From positions 62,481 through 126,480 of the forward strand of contig NKYR01000101.1 in assembly GCA_003184365.1 (NCBI GenBank): DNA of 64,000 bases, in the 5' to 3' direction. The notes under the pieces are model-generated. The model had not been told where the DNA came from. It saw only the letters and a list, made by a program, of their open reading frames with translations, and did not search any database. Position numbers and translations under genes: made by a program. Source of the DNA: Evernia prunastri (taxonomy: Eukaryota > Ascomycota > Lecanoromycetes > Lecanorales > Parmeliaceae). Every line of letters begins with the position of its first letter. Within the stretch, counting starts at the first letter, position 1. Shown here in pieces: positions 47,061 through 57,490 of the stretch.

Positions 47061-48879
47061 GTATGTAGCAAGAATGATGTGTAGATTGCTTGAATTATTC
47101 TACCTCAGAATCTCCTGGGGGATGTCTTTGACCCCATAGAAATTTGGTGATATAGCCGACATGCGCAAAGGTCATAGCTGAGAACCCAAATTTTGACATT
47201 TTCTTGGAGGACCGCCAGGTCTCCACGCCTCGCCCACAGAGAGCTGTCGAGCGACTCATGCTGTCTGCCTCGGTGAGTTCAGTGGATCCGTCGAATCATA
47301 GGATCGATACTAGACACTAGACATCTCTCACTTTGCGCTGTAGACGCTAGCAGCTGAGAGTGGCTAAGAATAAAGTCAGGTGACATCTGATAGTAGGGCT
47401 TGATTCTATGGTTTATTGCCAACAGTGCAATTATACGCTCTGATCTTAGCGTAGGCAAAGCAAGCCGAGTGAAGCCATCAACGACAGGACTTGGACCTAA
47501 TCACAGTGAACAGCGTTTTACGTACCATTGACCAGACCATCTTCAATCGAGCCTTCTTGGTCAGCTCTGTCATAGTTTGTCAGCCCCAGCTAGGAAGTCG
47601 CACTTCTATGTGGGATATCAAGTTACAGATTTCTCTTCAAATTTGAAAAGATTTCCCATAGACTGTCACTGCACACGGTGCATTGCGTGACCCGCCAGCC
47701 AATCTGGCTAGAAAATCCAGCATTCTTGAATATTCGCATCGTCGGCACCTCTCATCCTACCCGACTGTCACATTCCTCATTGTTGCGCTCAACCCACTGA
47801 TTGCGATCGTGAGGAACCACATGGAATATGGCTCCAAGCGTTCGATCACTGAATGGTTCCGCTTACTAAGGAGAGAAGTTCGTTCGAAAAATTCGAACGC
47901 AGCCAAGAAAAATTGAGGCCCAGAACAGATCAACGCAGGAGCAACAAGGCTTCTCATAGCACGGCGGCGAGATGGGACATTGGACAGATACTCGTGCGTT
48001 GAGGTCGACCATTTGCAATTGCATTGAAACGAGGGACTGTTCCAACTTCTGCAAGCCGTCAGCTCTGCCTGGAGGGGAGTTTGCATTTAAGAGGCGGGGT
48101 GTGTCTGAAAGAAAAGTCTTGGTAAATTTCAATCTCTCATTCCTGCCACAATGCGAGATGCTGACATTGTAAAGAGAGGGGATCGCATGCGCGATCTTTA
48201 AAACCTTACTCGTGCTCCTGCGGCCAAGCTACATTGGTCCCAGAAGTCAGCAGTATCAGATTCGTCATAGTAGCACTGCTCTGACGCGTCTTCAAGTCAT
48301 TGGTGACGTTGTGTTCGCCCAACTCTCACAGACGTCTTCTTATGAGCACGATGTCGATGGAGATGCTCTTGCATTTCGCACGATAACGGCCCACCTAAAA
48401 TGACAAATGTAGTAGCAACCTGTGGTCCTTACTTTTTTCATCAGCCTTATGGCGTTTCCACAACACATGATCGACGATTGCCACTTCAAAAAACCAGGCA
48501 CGTGATCACATGTTTTCATATCCGAGGAACTCCGCTTGGTCCATGCATGTAACGCGGGAAACATTGCCTGTTTAGGTCATGGCCGTCTCGTGGCGATGAT
48601 TTGAGGAGCCTAAACACATTCGGCATTCATTTTTCCTTGCCATCATGGCTTTCAGTGATGCCAACCTCGAGCTCCTGACGCTGATCTGCCACGAGACCTG
48701 GCCCAAAGAGGAAGCATCCGCCGTGATCGTCATCGTAATAAGTAGCGGAAAGGGCTAGATCAAAAGCGAGTGTCGAAATGGGCTCCCGAGCCTTGTGAGG
48801 CTGAAGATTAGTACATAGTGGACATTCACAGCCATTCTTCTTTCAACTTCTTTCTACTCCACACCACAACACCGTCACA
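47061..48879. other. Decayed 3' part of MBL gene and intergenic
   Basis: 47171-47271 carries the orphan MBL-like segment ending at a GTGAGT donor. From there to 48879 there are only overlapping short frames. The last 100 bp are the CA- and pyrimidine-rich promoter of the sugar transporter. Confidence 0.4.
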
Positions 48880-50589
48880 ATGATGAAGTTTGAAAAAGCC
48901 AACGATCTGATGGTCTTACCTGACCCCACGCACGTCGAGCTGTCTGATCAAGATGGAGACGACTCGATCGAGAATGTAAACACAGGTCCCTTCGTATGGC
49001 TCGTCGCAGGCGCTGCATCAATTGCTGGATCTCTGTTTGGGTACGACACTGGTATCATTTCGGCAGTCCTCGTCTATCTCGGCAAAGATTTGAATCACCA
49101 TACAACTTCTGCTAACGAAAAGGAGTTAATCACCTCGCTTTGCTCCGGTGGTGCTTTCATCGGAGCTATCATTGCTGGCTTGACCGCTGACAAATACGGC
49201 AGGAAAGGTGCGATCTATGCTGGGTAAGGAGCAATCTGCGCATTGTTTAAGTTCACTTCGGTACTGATGTCTGTAGTTGCTGTCTCTTCACCATCGGTGC
49301 TATCCTCCAAGCCTCGTCTTACAACATTGCACAGATGGCCGTTGGGCGACTCGTCGTAGGTTTTGGCGTGGGATCCGCCGCCATGGTGGTTCCGCTGTAC
49401 ATTGCCGAGATCGCTCCGACAAAAGTACGTGGCCGAATGATCGGGTTAAACAACATGAGCATCACCGGCGGTCAGGTCGTTTCCTACGGAATCGGCGCGG
49501 CCTTTGCCCATGTCACTCACGGCTGGCGATATATGGTCGGTCTTGGTGCAGTACCTGCCATCATCCTCGCTTGTCTCTTGCCCTTTTGCCCCGAATCCCC
49601 ACGTCAACTGATCTACCACGGAAAGATCGAGGAAGCAACCAGGGTCATCCAACGCATCTACAAGCAAGCCTCGCCGGAAAAAGTCCACGCCAAGGTTGCC
49701 CTCATCGCTGCGGCCACCGAAGAGTCCAAGGCCCTCAACGAGAACGAGACCCGCTGGTCCAAAGTCAAGAAACTGCACACCAATCCGGCGAACTTCCGCG
49801 CTCCCGTCTGCGCTTGCGGGCTGATGGTAATTTCCCAGATGTCCGGTTTCAACACCCTCATGTACTACTCCTCCACTCTTTTCGCCTTGGTCGGTTTCTC
49901 CAACCCTGTGGCCGTCGGTCTGGTCGTTGCCGGTGTCAATTTCATCATGACGTGGGTCAACATGATGACAGTGGACCCCATCGGTCGTCGCCGGGTCCTG
50001 GTCTGCACTGTTTGGGGAATGTCTGCGGGGCTACTCGCTGTCGCCGTAGCCTTCCATTTCATCCCGGTCAACACTCATACTCTAGTCCTCGAAGCGACCA
50101 CTGTCTCCGCGCCAGCAATCGTTGTGCTCGTCTTCATCATCTGGTTCGTCTTCTTCTATGGGGTGTCCGTAGGTAACACAGCTTGGATGTCGACGGACTT
50201 CTTCCCTATGGAAGTGCGCGCAATGGGGACGATGTTCTTGACTTGGTTCGTAACCTCAGCCTCACGTTCTTTTAGAGTCGCTTGCAGCTAATAGGCATAA
50301 AAGTTCTTGCTGGGGATCCAACATCATCGTCTCGTCGACCTTCCTTACCATGATGAAGAGCATGACCCCATCCGGAGCGTTCGGCTTCTACGCCGCCATT
50401 TGTGGCATCGGCTGGGTTTTGATCTACTTCTTCTACCCCGAAGTGTCGGGCTTGACGCTCGAGGAGATAGGAGAGGTGTTTGAACATGGGTTCGGCGTCA
50501 GCTATGCCCGACAGTTGAGGAAGGATCGCAAGGACATCATCGCGGAGCGGCTGAGGAGCAGCGAGAGGCCTGTTCCCATGGGTCATTGA
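48880..50589 (+). CDS. MFS sugar transporter, myo-inositol:H+ symporter type
   Basis: Three exons: 48880-49223, 49277-50245, 50304-50589; 532 residues. Introns GTAAGG...TGTAG and GTTCGT...AAAAG are both phase 2. Marks of the sugar-porter family and its inositol (ITR) branch: SLFGYDTGIISAVLVYLGKDL, ADKYGRKGAIYAG, QMAVGRLVVGFGVGSA, PLYIAEIAPTKVRGR, GLGAVPAIILACLLPFCPESPR, QMSGFNTLMYYSS, DPIGRRR, STDFFPMEVRAMG, PEVSGLTLEEIGEVF. Twelve transmembrane helices; plasma membrane import of inositol or a hexose driven by protons. The ATG at 48880 sits in CACAATGATG, a good fungal context. Confidence 0.92.
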
Positions 50590-51037
50590 AAGGAAAAGTA
50601 GTTTATTGAGGCTGTGGGAGTTCACAGCATGATTGAAGAGTCACGAAACTCATGATAGTAGACATAAAGCGTGCATATATAGCCAAATCTCAAACACAGA
50701 CTTGATATTCCGATATGACAGGATTTTCTTTCTGGACAACGATCCCGAGTTTCCATTCCGCGTAAGCGCCATAAAGTTCTTTTCTTGCCCTAATATCAAA
50801 TTCTTAAAGATGATTGCCTTTCTTAGAACCACAGAAGCTCGGTGATAAGCCCAAGGTCTGATTGCGTTCGCTGCCTACCGACTTTCAGGACATCGACAAT
50901 CCTACCTACCTACCTAGGGGAGAATGGCGTTAGGGTTGAACCCAAAGGCACTTATTACATTCGACCAAACTGTTGCACAACAGGCCACAGGCGTTGTCGC
51001 CAAGCCACTGGTATGGCGTACTTTATTATGAAAAAAA
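50590..51037. other. Intergenic before the mobile-element remnant
   Basis: No gene. ACCTACCTACCT repeat at about 50903-50916; seven A precede the first direct repeat. Confidence 0.5.
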
Positions 51038-51224
51038 GATTAGTATCCTAAATCTCTTCCCTGTAGCAAACAATGGCAACCATGAGGCTGAATCACGCAA
51101 ATGGCAATCATGAGGCTATACAGAAAGTCGATACGTGGTTGCGTCTACCTAACGCCAGGGCTCTGAGTCCAATAGAGGCCTGAAAAGGCATATCCTCGTA
51201 ACCCCAGCGCTAGACTAACTCCCA
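51038..51224 (+). repeat. Direct repeat copy 1 (187 bp)
   Basis: Begins GATTAGTATCC and ends CTAACTCCCA. Read base by base, it is identical to 51863-52049. The two copies flank a tyrosine-recombinase fragment. Confidence 0.9.
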
Positions 51225-51287
51225 GACCCAAGCGACGACCTCGTAGAGGGCGACCGCACCCGATGAGGGACGAGGATGTGGTGCAAT

Positions 51288-51491
51288 CTAGGCGGAAAGT
51301 TGATGTCGACGCGACGCGGCGAGGATGTAGGCTGGGTGGGTCTTGATGTACAAGCGGTACGAATCAGACTTCCATCTTCCAAGTAGCATAATCTCGTCTT
51401 CCGTTAGGCCGGCTATCCTCGCGGAGGTAGCAGCCCCACGGCGGAAGNCACCTTCAGCAATGACTCGGGTCCGGCGAGGTGTAGCCTCCAA
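51288..51491 (-). pseudogene. Tyrosine recombinase C-terminal fragment
   Basis: The 67 codons contain FRRGAATSARIAGLTEDEI, then LLGRWKSDSYRLYI, the R...HxxR-region/GRW-Y block of fungal tyrosine recombinases, with the final Tyr in the position of the catalytic nucleophile. Sequence before FRRG does not match the family and includes one N, so the domain is cut there. Far too short to be active. Confidence 0.6.
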
Positions 51492-51729
51492 ATCTGAAAA
51501 GCAGGCTAGATGGGAGTCCCAGCTCCGTCACGACGAGGAGGATAAGGCGGAGCGAGCGACTGCTAGAGAGGCTGCGGCAGCGAGAAGGAAGGCGAAGTCT
51601 ATGAAGCCTAGGGAGGAGGATGTTAGCCAATTGGCTGATCATTTGTTAAGTTCTTCGCTGTAGAGTAGTTAGTGCTGATAATGATCCACCTTCTCAATAT
51701 TTAGAGATCATTAAGTGATATTTGGCCTG

Positions 51730-51767
51730 GTGGGGTACATACTTTAGTATGGTAACCCCACCAAAAT
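51730..51767. repeat. Imperfect hairpin in the element
   Basis: TGGTGGGGTACATAC and GTATGGTAACCCCACCA are near-reverse complements around a TTTA-type loop, differing by two bases. It may be an old terminal inverted repeat junction of a DNA transposon. Confidence 0.5.
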
Positions 51768-51862
51768 TAAGGTACCTCGGCAAGAACGGGAGGCTGATTT
51801 TAGCTGCAAATCAGTGACGGGGGACTGTGGGAGGGGGACTGTCCCGAGTCAAGTGGTGCTAT

Positions 51863-52049
51863 GATTAGTATCCTAAATCTCTTCCCTGTAGCAAACAATG
51901 GCAACCATGAGGCTGAATCACGCAAATGGCAATCATGAGGCTATACAGAAAGTCGATACGTGGTTGCGTCTACCTAACGCCAGGGCTCTGAGTCCAATAG
52001 AGGCCTGAAAAGGCATATCCTCGTAACCCCAGCGCTAGACTAACTCCCA
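51863..52049 (+). repeat. Direct repeat copy 2 (187 bp)
   Basis: Identical to 51038-51224. The bases after it (TGCTTCTAGCAG) are unlike those after copy 1. The first PKS-like coding begins about 260 bp downstream. Confidence 0.9.
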
Positions 52050-52306
52050 TGCTTCTAGCAGCATAGACCTGGAGTGAAAAACGAAGCTATATACATGCAA
52101 CAGGCGTGGGCGGGCGGGACGAAAGAATGCTATGACTCTGAAAGAGATCAATTCGAATGAAGAGTCAAATGCAGATAGAAGCCAGCTACTTATGCTGCTT
52201 CCTAATGAGCTACCTCCCCTGTAGAGGACACGTATTCCAACATTCCAACCAAGGCCTGAAACGATATAAGCGATATTAAGGCCTACTAACCCCCTGTCAT
52301 GCAGGC

Positions 52307-55300
52307 GTGAACACTGCATCAAGTAAGAGACGCCGCACAAAGTTGTTCTTGCTTTCGCATCGAACAAAATCAGGGGTGCTACGTCTTGCCCAAAATTCAA
52401 GGGATTATGTCAATGGAAGAACAATGATCGACGACCCTAATTTTCTTGACGACCTAGCGCATACTTTTGGTTCCCACCGCACGCGACTCAGCTGGAGATT
52501 TGCTGTCGTGGCAGCATCTCGGAAAGAATTACTAGACGTCCTAACTCCAGAAAAGCTCGAGCCACGACGAGCCCTCAATTGCCCACGCATAGAATTTGTT
52601 TTCACTGGTCAAGGTGCACAATGGTATGCCATGGGTGTTGAGTTGGTTGGTCGATATGAGGTATTCAGGAATACCTTACTCTCTGCAGATACTCACTTCA
52701 AAAGCCTTGACGCCTCTTGGTCAATCCTAGGTGAATGCATTCAACGCGCAACTGATCCGCCTAGTAGTGCTAATGATTAGCAGACGAGCTAAATAGACCT
52801 GCAGAGAAATCTCGCGTCAATTCTGCGGCAATTGGTCAGCCACTGTGCACAGCATTGCAAATAGCTCTAGTGGCCTTACTGGAAGTCTGGAATACTAGAC
52901 CTCTGTCGGTCACAGGTCATTCCAGTGGCGAAATTGCAGCCGCATATGCATGTGGAGCTATCACGTTTGAGGCCGCTTTGACAATCTCTTACTATCGAGG
53001 CTATCTGGCCAGGGCTTTGTTGGAAAAGGGGAAGCTTCGCGGTGCAATGATAGCTGTAGGCCTATCAGAAGCTGAGACAGAAGACATCATTGCCCAAATA
53101 CCGGAAGGAAGAGATAAAGCTGTAATTGCCTGTGTCAACAGCCCAAGAAGCGTTACTGTCTCTGGTGATCGAACCGCTGTCCTTGACTTGCAGTCTATGC
53201 TCGAGGCCCGTCAGGTCTTCGTCCGCAAGCTGGCGGTTACCACCGCCTACCACTCTCATCACATGGAAGTTGTTGCCAACAGCTACCTAGCTGAACTGCA
53301 GAAACTCCCGGGTCCAAATTCAAAGGTCAACACTGGGGTCGCTTTCTATTCCTCGGTGACTGGTGAAACGATGGACTGCAGCCAGCTTGATGCTGCTTAC
53401 TGGGTCAAAAACATGGTCTCCCAAGTTCGATTCTCTAAATGACTCCAAACCCTCTGCCGAATTCCCAATGCGAGTGGAAAGGGGGCCGGAACCGGGAGTC
53501 ATTCCAGCTGGACGAAGCCTGCTGTAGACACACTCCTTGAAGTTGGACCGCATTCTGGTCTAGCCCGGTTCGTGAAGCAGAATCTTGTAGACATCGGTGA
53601 AACCAAGATCATGTGCGTGACTTGCCTCGTTCGTGCCCAGAACACTGTTCAGACGATGTTGAGCGCCGCATCAAGTCTCACAGTATACGGCTACCCAGTG
53701 AATCTGAAAGCTGTTAACTTCGAGAGTGCTGAACATCGTCCGCGAGTATTAGTCGACTTGCCCTCCTATGCTTGGGACCACTCCATCGGTTACTGGCACG
53801 AATCTCGGTTTAGCCTGGATTACCGTAAGCGCTCAGCACCACGGCATCCCCTATTAGGTGCACCATCTTCAGATTTCAACGCTCTGGAGCCCAGTTGTAG
53901 GAACATCATTCGAGCCTCTGAGATTCCATGGATTCGCGGCCACGTCATTCAGTCAAACATCGTGTATCCAGCAGCTGGATACATCTCAATGGCCATTGAA
54001 GCTTCGTTGCAAAGTGGTCAGTTGAATGGACGGTCACAAGCTATACGCACTTACAGATTCAGAGATGTCAACGTCAATAGCATGCTTTTGATCCCAGACG
54101 ATGCTGCTGGAGTTGAAACGGTCCTCTCTCTACGACCTTACAACCATAGCGCACGAAGCTCTTCTGATGAATGGGACGGATTCCGGATATTCTCCTATAC
54201 TAACAGCGAAGGATGAAATGAACACTGTCGTGGCTTGGTCGGTGTGGAATACCACAATGCAGTTTCAGAAGTGGAAGGAGATCGCGAGATTGAGCTCAAA
54301 AAAGGGAGTCACTGCGAGAAGCTCGAAACTGCGAGGGTGCAATGCCAAGATTTTATCGATCCTACGCAGATCTATGAAGACTTACATGCTGTTGGGTTGG
54401 AGTTTCGGGACAACTTCAGATGTATCAAAGACGCTCGGTCTCGTTCACATCAGTCGCTGGGAACTATTTGCATTCCCGATACTGCATCACTTATGCCGAA
54501 CAAGCTTCAAATTCCGCATGTACTCCACCCGGCCACATTGGATGCTTGCATGCAGATGACGTCCGTTGCTCTCGTGAAAGCTGGTGCTCTGCACTCTCCG
54601 ATGGTGCCGACATTTACCAAAGAACTTCGCATATCGCATGATGTGCCCAAGGAGCCCGGGAATAAGTTGCTTGTTCATTGTTCTAGTACTGTGGTAGGGA
54701 AGCGCTCCTCGACGTCCTCAATATCTGCTACTCATTCAACTGAAGCGGTTGCTCAGCTACCGTCTCTGGAGATCAAAGATTTGTCTGCACGGCGATCAGG
54801 GCAGGTGCTGAAGCAGCGGCTGGGGACCGAAAGATATGCCACAAGCTCCAGTGGGAGCCTCTTGGAGATGATCGGGACGGTGGTTGTGACCTCAGTAGTC
54901 AAAAACAGACTGCACTGACCCCGCCGATTGCTACCAATGACACAGCATTCCCAGCCCGCCCACCAGTCACCTTGATCCAGCCTATGAATCAAGATTCATC
55001 TTTTGATGCCGTTTTTTCCGTTTTGGCAACCTATCTGGGCGCGAGCCTGGCGGATACGTCTTTGAATGTCGAAGATATAGCGACCGCCGGTCTAGATGGC
55101 AAGATATGTGTTTTTCTCGCTGAAATGGTCAGGCCAATGCTACACACCTGCACGGAGTCTCAGTGGCTTTCTATTCGAGCCATGCTATCTTCTGCCAGTC
55201 AGGTTCTCTGGATCACCTTTGGGGGTGCCGTGGACATCAGCTCACCCGGCGCTAGCCTCATCACTGGATTAGCGCGATCCTCGCGATCCGACAACGAAAG

Positions 55301-57490
55301 CCTTCGCCTTGTCACCTTGGATATCGACTCCTATGATGTCAACCCCGAGAAAACCGGGAAGGCGATAATCGATCTTCTGGACAAGTCGTTCACAGCCGCG
55401 GCCGGGATGTCTGTGCCTTTCGAAGTCGAGTTTATTGAAAGGGGAGGTCGTCTGCTACTTCCTCGCCTTGTTGAAGATTCAACATTGCAAAAGTATCTGA
55501 CAGCCAGCACTACACTGTCGGAACCTGAGCTAGGACTCCAACCATTCTTTCAGGCCGATCGGGTCTCTAGTCTGAAGGTATCAACACCAGGCTTGTTAGA
55601 TAGCCTACGTTTCGTCGAAGACGCATCGGCATCGCTACCCCTTGCAGCAAAGGAGTTGAAGATGAGTCCTCGCGCTTTCGGCGTCAATTTTCGGGACGTC
55701 ATGATATCTCTAGGTCAGCTAGAAGAGTCTTCTCTTATGTCTAGCGAGCACACTGGCGTTGTCACAGATGTCGGCATCGACCTCCAAACCCAATTTCACG
55801 TCGGTGACCGCATATGTGCTTGGGGGGGTAATGCGTACGCCAGCTCCGTTCGGGTCACTGGCCAGGCTGCCCATCGCATACCGGATGATATGAGTTTCGA
55901 AATGGCAGCTTCGATACCAATTGTGTATGCTACGGTGTACAATGCTTTGGTTCACTTAGCGAGATTGCGTGAAGGAGAAAGAGTCCTCATTCATTCGGCT
56001 GCCGGGGGGGTAGGTCAAGCAGCTGTCATGCTCGCGCAACACCTTGGTGCCGTCATCTTCGTGGCTGTTGGCAGCAATGATAAGAAAGCGCTCTTAATGG
56101 ACAAGTACGGCGTCGCTGAAGATCACATTTTTTCGAGCAGGCAGATGAATTTTGTTGAGGGCATAGCAAGGCTCACCCATGGCAAAGGTGTCGATGTGGC
56201 TCTGAGTTCAATCGCCGGGGAGGCTCTTCACGGGACCTGCAAATGCGTGGCGAAGATGGGCCGTTTTATTGAGATCGGCAAACGTGATATCCTGGCTAAC
56301 ACGCGTCTAGATATGGACATGTTTAATCGCAATATCATCTTCGCCTCGGTAGACCTCACGATTGTGTTTGAGAACGACCCTGATCTTGCACATCGCATAC
56401 TGGGGGAGGTATTCCGACTTCTTGGCAAGGGTGTCGTAAAGCTGGTCCAGCCTTTGAATATGTTTCCACTCTCAAAAATCGAGAATGCTTTCAGATTGAT
56501 TCAGTCGGGTAAGCATCTTGGAAAGGTTGTTCTAAAGGCCGATATGGACACTGAAGTCAAGGTATGTGTCCACAAAGACACAATTCCCTTCTTTCAGCTG
56601 ATCACCGTCCGGCAGGTTCTACCGAGACCACCTGAAGGTGCAGTGTTCAGAGATAATGCTTCATATTCGGTTGTAGGCGGCTTGGGCGGTTTGGGCCGCG
56701 CAATTTGCACTTGGATGGCGCGTAAAAAGTGCAAAAATATTGTCCTCATCTCCCGTTCTGGCATGAAGAGTCCGGAGGCCCAAAACTTGGTGGAAGAGCT
56801 CGCGGTAATGGGTGTGAAGCTGAAAATGTATGCCTGTGACGTTAGCAATGCGGACCAGCTCGAACAGACTTTGAACTTTGAAGTTGTACTCCGGGGAGAT
56901 GCCTCTGATTCGAGGGGTGATTCAATCAGCCATGGTCATCAGAGTAAGTGGCATTGGACCTAGCTTCACACAAGACTTGTCGCTGACAACAAAAGGACTC
57001 TCTCATCAACAAGATGTCCCTGACGGATTACGAGGATGCCCTTCGTCCCAAAGTAAGGGGCACCATAAACTTGCACCAGCAACTTCCATCTTCTCTCGAC
57101 TTCTTCATCCTTCTCTCGTCATGCGCCGGTATCATCGGCAACGATGGTCAAGCAAACTACGCATCGGCATGCACCTTTCAGGACGCCTTTGCGCGCTACC
57201 GCACACGTCTCGGCATGCCAAGTCGTTGTCTGGACCTGGGTATGATCGACGGCGCAGGTTACGTGAGTGAGAACCTCAATGTGCTACGGTTTCTCACGGC
57301 GCAGGGGTGGCAACCCGTCAGATTACCCGAGTTCTTCGCTTTGCTCGACTATGCCATCACGCAACCGATCCATTCTGTTGACGACAGCCAATTCATCGTT
57401 GGACTAACTGGCCTAGACCAAGAAAATCCTCCCCGAAATCTCCTAGACGCGAAGTTCGGTTACCTTCGGGAAAGACGAGGCGCCAATTGA
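52307..57490 (+). pseudogene. Decayed highly reducing type I polyketide synthase (AT-DH-ER-KR)
   Basis: Family order is clear. A post-KS linker opens it (LFLLSHRTKSGVLRLAQ). AT (52590-53560): FTGQGAQWYAMG, GHSSGEIAAAYA. DH (53840-54790): HPLLGAP, HVIQSNIVYPAAGYISMA, HPATLDACMQ. ER (55000-56560): NFRDVMISLGQL, HSAAGGVGQAA. KR (56620-57490): GGLGGLGRAI, SSCAGIIGNDGQANYAS. No KS precedes it and no ACP follows before the stop at 57490. Breaks: frame changes near 52770, 54800 and 56875; in-frame TGA at 53440 and 54214. Two ordinary introns remain (56562-56615, 56944-56995). I saw no methyltransferase motif between DH and ER. It cannot make a working synthase. The 5' truncation coincides with the adjacent mobile element, and the nonsense codons fit transition-type decay. 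Confidence 0.88.

Larger units (their letters stand above)
51038..52049. mobile_element. Remnant mobile element with 187-bp direct repeats
   Basis: A 1012-bp unit: direct repeat, 638-bp interior, identical direct repeat. The interior carries the C-terminus of a tyrosine recombinase on minus (51491-51288) and, on plus (51493-51663), a Lys/Glu/Ala-rich charged frame that looks like a transposase tail, then a hairpin at about 51730-51767. The repeats do not start TG, and no target-site duplication is seen (AAAAA before, TGCTT after). Tyrosine-recombinase elements of fungi include Cryptons and DIRS/Ngaro types; the direct repeats favour the latter or a deletion derivative, without proof. It sits immediately before the broken 5' end of the PKS. 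Confidence 0.6.

Noticed and set aside
49277..50176. 299-codon plus-strand frame inside the sugar transporter
   Set aside because: Arg/His/Ser-rich shadow of exon 2; the transporter frame has every family motif.
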